Program-made: the position numbers and the translations under genes
The notes under the pieces: model-generated
What the model was told of the DNA's origin: nothing
What the model saw: only the letters and a program-made list of their open reading frames with translations
The model's database searches: none
Shown here: in pieces, positions 1 through 5,974 of the stretch
How the letters are laid out: every line of letters starts with the position of its first letter
Position numbering within the stretch: position 1 is the stretch's first letter
From: Alphaproteobacteria bacterium
GTDB taxonomy: Bacteria; Pseudomonadota; Alphaproteobacteria; ATCC43930; CGMCC-115725
Direction: 5' to 3'
DNA length: 5,974 nucleotides
Assembly (NCBI GenBank): GCA_030039775.1
Contig: JASHUX010000106.1
Coordinates: 1 to 5,974 of the forward strand

Positions 1-14
1 TTCCCCCTCCACCA
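1..14 (+). tRNA. 3' end of a tRNA gene, probably tRNA-Tyr (partial)
   Basis: The window opens inside what looks like the 3' end of a tRNA. Bases 4-10 (CCCCTCC) would be the 3' acceptor strand, A11 the discriminator base, and 12-14 an encoded CCA. The matching 5' strand (GGAGGGG) and the rest of the gene lie left of the window. Tyr is inferred for three reasons: tRNA-Tyr has an A discriminator, alphaproteobacterial tRNA-Tyr genes as I know them have this acceptor sequence, and tRNA-Tyr commonly precedes tRNA-Gly(UCC) and tuf (E. coli tyrU-glyT). With only 14 bases, a tRNA-Leu or a chance CCA cannot be excluded. The 42-nt spacer to the next tRNA (15-56) has no convincing promoter or terminator, so the two tRNAs are probably cut from one transcript. 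Confidence 0.6.
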
Positions 15-56
15 ACCGCCTCGTGGCGATCGGGAGTTAGCGGATGCGGTGTCCTG

Positions 57-130
<74 letters not shown>

Positions 131-171
131 GCGCCGGGCGCGCATTATTTTCAGCGATAGGATGCCCCATC

Positions 172-1362
<1,191 letters not shown>

Positions 1363-1390
1363 GTATTAGGCCGCGAGCGGAATCACACCC

Positions 1391-1705
1391 ATGGCAAATG
1401 ACAATCAAAATATCCGGATCCGCTTGCGGGCCTACGATCATCGCGTGCTCGACCAGTCGACTAGCGAGATCGTCAATACGGCGAAGCGCACCGGCGCGCG
1501 TGTGCGCGGGCCGATTCCGCTGCCGACGCGGATCGAAAAATTCACGGTGCTGCGCTCGCCGCACATCGACAAGAAATCGCGCGAGCAATTCGAAATCCGC
1601 ACGCACAAGCGCGTGCTCGACATTGTCGATCCGACGCCGCAAACGGTGGACGCGCTGATGAAGCTCGATCTCGCCGCCGGCGTCGATGTCGAGATCAAGC
1701 TCTAG
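1391..1705 (+). CDS. rpsJ: 30S ribosomal protein S10
   Basis: 104 residues, against 103 in E. coli. S10 is a 30S head protein; in E. coli it also acts as NusE, binding NusB and NusG in transcription antitermination. Diagnostic segments are [15 protein letters not shown] (7-21), [17 protein letters not shown] (31-47), [17 protein letters not shown] (56-72) and the end [18 protein letters not shown]. The N-terminus has two extra residues compared with E. coli. Val57 of E. coli, linked to reduced tetracycline susceptibility when changed, aligns with Ile59, a conservative difference. The ATG at 1391 follows tuf by 28 nt, with only a weak purine-rich stretch (GAGCGGA, 1375-1381) as a possible ribosome-binding site. 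It is the first gene of the S10 operon in the usual order. The short gap holds no visible promoter, terminator or regulatory leader, so tuf and rpsJ probably share a transcript. Confidence 0.98.
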   Translation: MANDNQNIRIRLRAYDHRVLDQSTSEIVNTAKRTGARVRGPIPLPTRIEKFTVLRSPHIDKKSREQFEIRTHKRVLDIVDPTPQTVDALMKLDLAAGVDVEIKL

Positions 1706-1707
1706 GA
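1704..1707 (+). promoter_or_regulatory. Ribosome-binding site of rplC, deciding its start
   Basis: AGGA overlaps the rpsJ stop codon TAG (1703-1705). It leaves 7 nt to the ATG at 1715 but only 4 nt to the GTG at 1712. This favours ATG 1715, which also gives the usual L3 N-terminus [14 protein letters not shown]. Confidence 0.7.
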
Positions 1708-1714
1708 TGCGGTG

Positions 1715-2413
1715 ATGCGCACCGGTCTCATCGCCAAGAAAATCGGCATGACGCGCGTGTTCGCCGATAACGGCAATCACGTGCCGGTCACCGTGCTGGA
1801 AGTCGACCAAGTGCAGGTCGTCGCCGTTTGCACCGCGGAGAAGGACGGCTACACGGCGGTCCAGCTCGGCACCGGGAAGGCGAAAGTCAAGAATGTCAGC
1901 CAACCGATGCGTGGGCATTTCGCGAAGTCGAAGCTGGAGCCGAAAAAGAAGCTCGTCGAGTTCCGCGTCTCGCCGGATGCCTTACTCGAGGTCGGCGCGG
2001 AGATCACGGCGGCTCATTTCCTGCCGGGCCAGTTTGTCGATGTCGTCGGCACTACGAAAGGGCGCGGCTTTTCCGGCGTCATCCGGCGCCATCATTTCGG
2101 CGGCCTACGTGCGACCCATGGCGTCTCGATTTCGCATCGCAGCCCCGGCTCGACCGGTCAGCGCCAGGATCCCGGCAAAGTGTTCCGCGGCAAGAAGATG
2201 CCCGGCCATCTTGGTGACGTTCGTGTTACCACGCAGAATCTGAAGATTGTGAGCACGGATGCCGACAAAGGGCTCATCATGGTCGAGGGGGCGGTGCCTG
2301 GCGCCGACGGCGGCTACGTGCTCATCAAGGACGCGTCGAAGCGGCCGGCGCCGAAGGATTTGCCGTTCCCGGCCGCGCTTCGCGCCGCGCCCGCCGCAGG
2401 AGCCGCGTCATGA
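1715..2413 (+). CDS. rplC: 50S ribosomal protein L3
   Basis: 232 residues, longer than the 209 of E. coli mainly through a C-terminal tail (about 210-232). That tail is rich in Ala and Pro ([20 protein letters not shown]). L3 is an early 23S rRNA-binding assembly protein with a long loop reaching toward the peptidyl-transferase centre. Recognisable parts are the start [16 protein letters not shown], the segment [17 protein letters not shown] (112-128), and the central extension [18 protein letters not shown] (140-157) followed by GKKMPGHLG. Gln149 aligns with E. coli Gln150, the site methylated by PrmB; whether it is modified here is not visible. The in-frame GTG one codon upstream is rejected because it lies too close to the Shine-Dalgarno sequence. 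The gap from rpsJ is 9 nt. The stop codon overlaps the rplD start as ATGA (2410-2413), pointing to translational coupling. Confidence 0.98.
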   Translation: MRTGLIAKKIGMTRVFADNGNHVPVTVLEVDQVQVVAVCTAEKDGYTAVQLGTGKAKVKNVSQPMRGHFAKSKLEPKKKLVEFRVSPDALLEVGAEITAAHFLPGQFVDVVGTTKGRGFSGVIRRHHFGGLRATHGVSISHRSPGSTGQRQDPGKVFRGKKMPGHLGDVRVTTQNLKIVSTDADKGLIMVEGAVPGADGGYVLIKDASKRPAPKDLPFPAALRAAPAAGAAS

Positions 2414-3030
2414 AGCTCGCGGTCACCAGTCTCGATAGCAAGGGCGCCGGCGAGATCGAGCTTGCCGACGAGATTTTCGGCCTGCCGGTGCGCAAGGACA
2501 TTCTGGCGCGAATGGTCAATTACCAATTGGCCAAGCGCCGCGCCGGCACGCATCAGGCGAAGCAGATCGGCGACGTCCAGGGCACGACCAAAAAGCCGTG
2601 GAAGCAGAAGGGCACCGGCCGCGCCCGCCAGGGCAGCCTGCGCTCGGCACAATTCCGCGGCGGCGGCATCATTTTCGGGCCGGTGGTGCGCGATCATGCG
2701 CACGACCTGCAAAAAAAGGTGCGGCGGCTCGCCTTGAAGACGGCGCTGTCGGCCAAGCGGGCCGAGGGTAGGCTGGTCGTGCTCGACGCGGCCAAGGTCG
2801 GCGAAGCGAAGACCAAGGCGCTGTCGGCACAGTTCAAGAAGCTCGGCTGGGAGTCGGTGCTGATCATTGACGGGCCGGAGCTCGACGCGAATTTCGCCCG
2901 CGCGGCGCGCAACCTGCCGAAGGTCGACGTGCTGCCGCAACAGGGGGCCAACGTTTACGACATCCTGCGCCGCGACACCCTGGTGTTGACGCGCAGCGCA
3001 ATCGAGCATTTGGAGGCGCGCCTCAAATGA
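2410..3030 (+). CDS. rplD: 50S ribosomal protein L4
   Basis: 206 residues (201 in E. coli). L4 is a globular 23S rRNA-binding protein whose extended loop lines the peptide exit tunnel, where it meets L22. The tunnel loop is clear at about 44-90: [16 protein letters not shown], then [19 protein letters not shown] and [11 protein letters not shown]. Changes in the KQKGTGRAR part are a known macrolide-resistance site in other bacteria; here it looks wild type. The C-terminal half (121-206) has the expected Rossmann-like core ending [18 protein letters not shown]. The ATG at 2410 overlaps the rplC stop by 4 bases and has AGGAG at 2398-2402 with 7 nt spacing. In E. coli L4 represses its own operon through the S10 leader; no such leader is seen in the short space before rpsJ. 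Confidence 0.98.
   Translation: MKLAVTSLDSKGAGEIELADEIFGLPVRKDILARMVNYQLAKRRAGTHQAKQIGDVQGTTKKPWKQKGTGRARQGSLRSAQFRGGGIIFGPVVRDHAHDLQKKVRRLALKTALSAKRAEGRLVVLDAAKVGEAKTKALSAQFKKLGWESVLIIDGPELDANFARAARNLPKVDVLPQQGANVYDILRRDTLVLTRSAIEHLEARLK
3012..3016 (+). promoter_or_regulatory. Ribosome-binding site of rplW, supporting the upstream start
   Basis: GGAGG lies inside the end of rplD, 10 nt before the ATG at 3027. No comparable purine-rich site precedes the alternative ATG at 3081, so the longer L23 is preferred. Confidence 0.55.
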
Positions 3031-3359
3031 GCCGGTTCCGCTTGATTCCGCGCGCCACGCCCGCAATTTCGCGCAGCGCGATGTACGACATTGTTCGGAC
3101 GCCCGTCATCACCGAAAAGGCGACGATGGGCTCGGAGCACAATCAGGTGACGTTCCGCGTGCCGCTCGATGCCGACAAGCGCGCGGTTAAGGTCGCCGTC
3201 GAGGCCCTGTTCAAGGTCAAGGTTTCGGCGGTCAACACGGTGCGCGTTAAAGGCAAACGCAAAATGACCCGCGGCCGCAAGGGGCGACGTTCCGATTACA
3301 AGAAGGCGATCGTCACCCTGGCCGAGGGCTCGAAGATCGACGTGACGGCGGGAGTCTGA
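3027..3359 (+). CDS. rplW: 50S ribosomal protein L23
   Basis: 110 residues, longer than the 100 of E. coli because of an 18-residue basic N-terminal segment before the conserved start [15 protein letters not shown] (19-33). L23 binds 23S rRNA at the tunnel exit and is the docking site for trigger factor and SRP. The family core is clear: PVITEKAT, then [24 protein letters not shown] (43-66), then [12 protein letters not shown] and [16 protein letters not shown]. Glu30 matches E. coli Glu18, a trigger-factor contact; the second E. coli contact (Glu52) is Lys63 here. The start at 3027 overlaps the rplD stop as ATGA and has GGAGG at 3012-3016. An internal ATG at 3081 would give a 92-residue L23 without the extension but lacks a Shine-Dalgarno, so the exact start is the main doubt. 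One base separates it from rplB. Confidence 0.95.
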   Translation: MSRFRLIPRATPAISRSAMYDIVRTPVITEKATMGSEHNQVTFRVPLDADKRAVKVAVEALFKVKVSAVNTVRVKGKRKMTRGRKGRRSDYKKAIVTLAEGSKIDVTAGV

Positions 3360-3360
3360 G

Positions 3361-4176
3361 ATGGCGCTGAAGAGTTACAACCCCGTCACGCCCGGCCAGC
3401 GCCAGCTGATTCTGGTCGACCGCAGCGAGTTGTGGAAAGGCGGTCCGATGCGCGCGCTGACCGAGGGGTCGAAATCGTCCGGCGGCCGCAATAATACGGG
3501 CCGCATCACCTCGCGCTATCGCGGCGGCGGGCACAAGCAGCGCTATCGCATCGTCGATTTCAAGCGCACCAAGACGGTGCCGGCCACGGTCGAACGGCTC
3601 GAATATGATCCGAACCGCACCGCATTCATCGCACTGATCAAGTACGATGACGGCGAGCTGTCCTACATTCTGGCGCCGCAGCGTCTGGCGGCGGGCGACA
3701 AGGTTGTGTCGGGCCAGCGCGTCGACGTGAAGCCGGGTAATGCCATGCCGATCAGCGGCATCCCGCTCGGCACCATCATCCACAATGTCGAGCTGAAGCC
3801 CGGTAAAGGTGGACAGCTCGCCCGTTCCGCCGGCACCTACGTGCAGCTGGTCGGGCGGGACGCCGGCAACGCGCTGTTGCGTCTCGCGTCGGGCGAAGTG
3901 CGCATGGTTTCGGCCGAATGCCGCGCCACGATCGGCGCCGTCTCCAATCCCGACGAGCAAAACGTTTCGATTGGCAAGGCCGGTCGCAATCGCTGGAAGG
4001 GCTGGCGCGGCCATGTCCGCGGCGAGGCGATGAATCCTGTCGATCACCCGCTCGGCGGCCGTACCAAGGGCGGACGTCATCCGGTTTCGCCGTGGGGTCA
4101 GAACGCCAAGGGCTTGAAGACGCGGCACAACAAATCGACGGACCGCATGATCGTGCGGCGCCGGCGGTTTAAATAA
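3361..4176 (+). CDS. rplB: 50S ribosomal protein L2
   Basis: 271 residues, slightly short for the family (273-278). L2 is a universal primary 23S rRNA-binding protein needed for subunit association and peptidyl-transferase activity. Family blocks are present: [31 protein letters not shown] (in 39-69), [48 protein letters not shown] (in 126-163) and [17 protein letters not shown]. The conserved histidine of DHP (His229 here, E. coli His229 in mature numbering) is kept. The following loop is unusual, [14 protein letters not shown] against DHPHGGGEG followed by about six residues in E. coli and most alphaproteobacteria: one His-to-Leu change and about three residues missing. The C-terminus stops at RRRRFK without the longer basic tail common in this class. 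GGAG at 3351-3354 precedes ATG 3361 by 6 nt. Arg codons are mostly CGC (20 of 31), unlike tuf. Confidence 0.98.
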   Translation: MALKSYNPVTPGQRQLILVDRSELWKGGPMRALTEGSKSSGGRNNTGRITSRYRGGGHKQRYRIVDFKRTKTVPATVERLEYDPNRTAFIALIKYDDGELSYILAPQRLAAGDKVVSGQRVDVKPGNAMPISGIPLGTIIHNVELKPGKGGQLARSAGTYVQLVGRDAGNALLRLASGEVRMVSAECRATIGAVSNPDEQNVSIGKAGRNRWKGWRGHVRGEAMNPVDHPLGGRTKGGRHPVSPWGQNAKGLKTRHNKSTDRMIVRRRRFK

Positions 4177-4177
4177 C

Positions 4178-4182
4178 GGAGG
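4178..4182 (+). promoter_or_regulatory. Ribosome-binding site of rpsS, supporting a GTG start
   Basis: GGAGG sits directly after the rplB stop codon and 6 nt before GTG 4189. It is among the strongest Shine-Dalgarno sequences in the window and compensates for the non-ATG start. Confidence 0.8.
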
Positions 4183-4188
4183 GCGCTG

Positions 4189-4482
4189 GTGACACGCTCG
4201 GTTTGGAAGGGTCCGTTCGTCGACGGCTATCTCCTCAGAAAAGCGGAGAAGGCACGCGGCTCGGGCCGGAACGAAATCATCAAGACTTGGTCGCGGCGCT
4301 CGACCATCTTCCCGCAATTCGTGGGCCTGACGTTCGGGGTCTATAACGGCAACAAATTCGTGCCGGTTTTGGTGACTGAGCACATGATCGGCCACAAGTT
4401 CGGCGAGTTCGCCCCGACCCGGATCTTCCGCGGCCATACCGCTGCGGACAAAAAGGCGAAGCGTGTGGACGCGCCGGCATGA
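4189..4482 (+). CDS. rpsS: 30S ribosomal protein S19
   Basis: 97 residues (92 in E. coli), the extra ones at the C-terminus ([10 protein letters not shown]). S19 sits in the 30S head next to S13 and contacts 16S rRNA near the A site and the intersubunit bridge. The diagnostic N-terminus [15 protein letters not shown] (2-16), [14 protein letters not shown] (33-46) and the C-terminal block [16 protein letters not shown] (68-83) are intact. It starts with GTG at 4189, the only start in the window that is not ATG; the choice is fixed by GGAGG at 4178-4182 and by the family N-terminus. It lies 12 nt after rplB, and its stop codon overlaps the rplV start as ATGA (4479-4482). Confidence 0.98.
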   Translation: MTRSVWKGPFVDGYLLRKAEKARGSGRNEIIKTWSRRSTIFPQFVGLTFGVYNGNKFVPVLVTEHMIGHKFGEFAPTRIFRGHTAADKKAKRVDAPA

Positions 4483-4874
4483 GCAAGAAGGCCAATCCGC
4501 GCCGCGTGGGCGAAACCGAGGCGAAGGCTTATGCCCGCGCCATCAAGACCAGCGCGCGCAAGCTCAATCTCGTCGCGCAGGCGATCCGCGGCAAGACCGC
4601 GAACGCGGCGCTCGCCGAGCTCGATTTCTCGAAGCGCCGCATTGCGCGCGACGTTAAAAAGGTGCTGCAAGCCGCAATCGCCAACGCCGAGAACAATCAT
4701 CAGCTCGACGTCGACCGACTCGTGGTCAAAGAAGCGAGCGTCGGTCGTGCCTTCGTGCTGAAGCGTTTTCATGCGCGCGGTCGCGGCCGCGCGTCCCGCG
4801 TAGAAAAATCGTACGCCAATCTCACCGTTGTCGTCCGCGAGCAGGATGCGGCGGTGAAGCAGGAGCAGGCTTGA
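4479..4874 (+). CDS. rplV: 50S ribosomal protein L22
   Basis: 131 residues (110 in E. coli), with extra residues at both ends: an N-terminal lead before the conserved [23 protein letters not shown] (17-39), and a charged tail [12 protein letters not shown]22 binds 23S rRNA and sends a beta-hairpin into the peptide exit tunnel opposite L4. The hairpin is the basic stretch around 84-110 ([20 protein letters not shown], then RASRVEK), followed by the strand SYANLTVVV. Changes in this hairpin confer macrolide resistance in other bacteria; nothing here looks like a known insertion or deletion. The ATG at 4479 overlaps the rpsS stop by 4 bases, and no clear Shine-Dalgarno is present (at most GGA at 4467-4469). 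Translation therefore probably depends on ribosomes finishing rpsS. Confidence 0.98.
   Translation: MSKKANPRRVGETEAKAYARAIKTSARKLNLVAQAIRGKTANAALAELDFSKRRIARDVKKVLQAAIANAENNHQLDVDRLVVKEASVGRAFVLKRFHARGRGRASRVEKSYANLTVVVREQDAAVKQEQA
4861..4865 (+). promoter_or_regulatory. Ribosome-binding site of rpsC, deciding its start
   Basis: AGGAG inside the end of rplV is 8 nt before ATG 4874. An in-frame TTG at 4871 would be closer and would add one extra Met before the universal S3 start MGQKVNP, so it is not chosen. Confidence 0.7.
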
Positions 4875-5554
4875 TGGGGCAGAAAGTCAATCCGGTCGGG
4901 CTACGGCTCGGCATCAACCGCACCTGGGATTCCCGATGGTTCGCCCGCAAGGACTACGGCAACCTGCTGCACGAAGACATCAAGCTGCGCAAGTTCCTCA
5001 CCGACCGGCTGCAACAGGCGGGCGTGAGCCGTATCGTCGTCGAGCGTGCCGCGAAGAAGGCGCGCATCACCATCCACTCGGCCCGGCCCGGCGTCGTCAT
5101 CGGCAAGAAAGGCGCCGATATCGAGAAGCTGCGCTCGGACATTGCCAAGCTGACCTCGAGCGAGGTGAGTCTCAACATCGTTGAAATTCGCAAGCCTGAG
5201 ATCGACGCCAAGCTGATCGCCGACGGGATCGCGCAGCAGCTGGAGCGGCGCGTAGCGTTCCGTCGCGCCATGAAGCGCGCGGTGCAATCTGCTATGCGGC
5301 TGGGCGCGCTCGGCATCCGCATCAATTGCTCCGGCCGCCTCGGCGGTGCCGAAATCGCGCGTATGGAATGGTACCGCGAGGGCCGCGTGCCGCTGCATAC
5401 GCTGCGTGCGGATGTCGATTTCGGCTATGGCACCGCCAAGACCACGTACGGCACTTGCGGCGTCAAGGTCTGGGTGTTCAAGGGCGAAGTAATGGCGCAC
5501 GACCCGATGGCGCAGGACAAGCGCATTGCCGAACAGCAACAGGCCCGGGCGTAG
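4874..5554 (+). CDS. rpsC: 30S ribosomal protein S3
   Basis: 226 residues (233 in E. coli). S3 sits at the mRNA entry channel of the 30S subunit and, with S4 and S5, contributes to mRNA helicase activity. It begins with the universal [20 protein letters not shown]. The type II KH domain has its GxxG loop as GKKG (77-80) within [16 protein letters not shown]. The basic helix [20 protein letters not shown] (125-144) carries the Arg131 and Lys134 region implicated in helicase activity. The C-terminal domain block [20 protein letters not shown] (150-169) is intact, followed by [22 protein letters not shown] 4874 shares its A with the rplV stop (TGATG, 4872-4876), so coupling is likely. A non-coding gap of 18 nt leads to rplP. 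Confidence 0.99.
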   Translation: MGQKVNPVGLRLGINRTWDSRWFARKDYGNLLHEDIKLRKFLTDRLQQAGVSRIVVERAAKKARITIHSARPGVVIGKKGADIEKLRSDIAKLTSSEVSLNIVEIRKPEIDAKLIADGIAQQLERRVAFRRAMKRAVQSAMRLGALGIRINCSGRLGGAEIARMEWYREGRVPLHTLRADVDFGYGTAKTTYGTCGVKVWVFKGEVMAHDPMAQDKRIAEQQQARA

Positions 5555-5572
5555 CAAGAGGCACAACGAAAA

Positions 5573-5974
5573 ATGTTACAACCGGCACGCACCAAATACC
5601 GCAAGGCGCATAAGGGCCGTATTCACGGCGCCGCCAAGGGCGGCTTTGCCCTGAATTTCGGCGCGTACGGCCTCAAAGCGACAGAACCCGGTCGCATCAC
5701 CGCGCGCCAGATCGAAGCATCGCGCCGCGCAATCACCCGCCATATCCGGCGTATCGGCCGGGTGTGGATTCGTGTGTTTCCCGACGTTCCGGTCTCCGTG
5801 AAGCCGGCCGAGGTCCGCATGGGCAGCGGCAAGGGTACGCCCGAATTTTGGGTCGCGCGGATAAAGCCGGGCCGCATTCTGTTCGAGCTCGACGGTGTGC
5901 CGGCCGCGCTGGCGCAAGAGGCATTTTCGCTCGCGGCCGCGAAGCTGCCGATCGCGACCAAGGTCGTGACGCGC
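5573..5974 (+). CDS. rplP: 50S ribosomal protein L16 (3' end cut by the window edge)
   Basis: An open frame from ATG 5573 runs to the last base without a stop, giving 134 codons. E. coli L16 has 136 residues, so only a few codons and the stop lie beyond the window. L16 binds 23S and 5S rRNA close to the A-site tRNA and is added late in 50S assembly. Family segments are [20 protein letters not shown] (1-20), [28 protein letters not shown] (41-60), [11 protein letters not shown], and [21 protein letters not shown] (in 81-101). Arg82 aligns with E. coli Arg81, the residue hydroxylated by the RoxA/YcfD oxygenase; the residue is kept, but modification cannot be judged. A GAGG at 5558-5561 is 11 nt upstream of the start. 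The next genes in the usual order would be rpmC and rpsQ, outside the window. Confidence 0.97.
   Translation, partial: MLQPARTKYRKAHKGRIHGAAKGGFALNFGAYGLKATEPGRITARQIEASRRAITRHIRRIGRVWIRVFPDVPVSVKPAEVRMGSGKGTPEFWVARIKPGRILFELDGVPAALAQEAFSLAAAKLPIATKVVTR

Noticed and set aside
131..151. GCGC-CGG-GCGC inverted repeat followed by a T-rich stretch after tRNA-Gly, resembling a small terminator.
   Set aside because: The stem is only four pairs with a 3-base loop, a run of other bases separates it from the Ts, and a terminator here would cut off tuf. It could at most be a processing or pausing feature.
131..171. Search for a sigma-70 promoter between tRNA-Gly and tuf.
   Set aside because: An AT-rich patch (ATTATTTT) exists, but no -35 element at suitable spacing was seen, so no promoter is called.
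3313..4437. An antisense open frame of 374 codons opposite rplB and rpsS.
   Set aside because: It overlaps two unmistakable ribosomal protein genes, spans their junction, and encodes nothing recognisable. It is a by-product of high third-position GC.

Overview
The window is a stretch of a core translation operon from a GC-rich alphaproteobacterium. Every full-length gene is on the + strand, and intergenic gaps are 42 nt or less. The alphaproteobacterial assignment rests on protein style. Examples are EF-Tu with [13 protein letters not shown] after switch I, the L16 start [19 protein letters not shown], and the S3 segment [20 protein letters not shown]. These match that class better than E. 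coli, but no species can be named from the sequence.

Layout: the 3' end of a tRNA (probably tRNA-Tyr, 1-14), a complete tRNA-Gly(UCC) (57-130), then tuf (EF-Tu, 172-1362). These are followed by the S10 ribosomal-protein operon: rpsJ (S10), rplC (L3), rplD (L4), rplW (L23), rplB (L2), rpsS (S19), rplV (L22), rpsC (S3) and rplP (L16). rplP runs off the right edge, short of its stop codon. The S10 genes are in the classical order. Four junctions overlap (three ATGA, one TGATG), which suggests translational coupling. All products act in translation: a charged-tRNA supply gene, the factor that delivers aminoacyl-tRNA, and subunits of the 30S (S10, S19, S3) and 50S (L3, L4, L23, L2, L22, L16) ribosome. 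There is no transposon, CRISPR array, phage or defence gene, and no gene-free stretch over 300 bases.

The most interesting point is the gene context of tuf. Upstream it carries the tRNA-Tyr/tRNA-Gly(UCC) neighbourhood typical of tufB (E. coli tyrU-glyT-thrT-tufB). Downstream it carries the S10 operon, the neighbourhood typical of tufA, with no fusA, rpsG or rpsL directly before it. This is the chimeric disposition described for Rickettsia prowazekii and attributed there to recombination between two tuf copies, seen here in a GC-rich genome. The tuf gene also uses G-ending codons (CGG, GGG, ACG) unlike its neighbours, and switches to the neighbours' C-ending style in its last ~95 bases. This fits a recombination or conversion event, horizontal import of tuf, or an assembly join at a repeated tuf. 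A second oddity is in L2: the loop after the conserved peptidyl-transferase-centre histidine reads [11 protein letters not shown] instead of the usual DHPHGGGEG-type sequence.

Otherwise the window is ordinary, and I see no undescribed multi-gene system in it.
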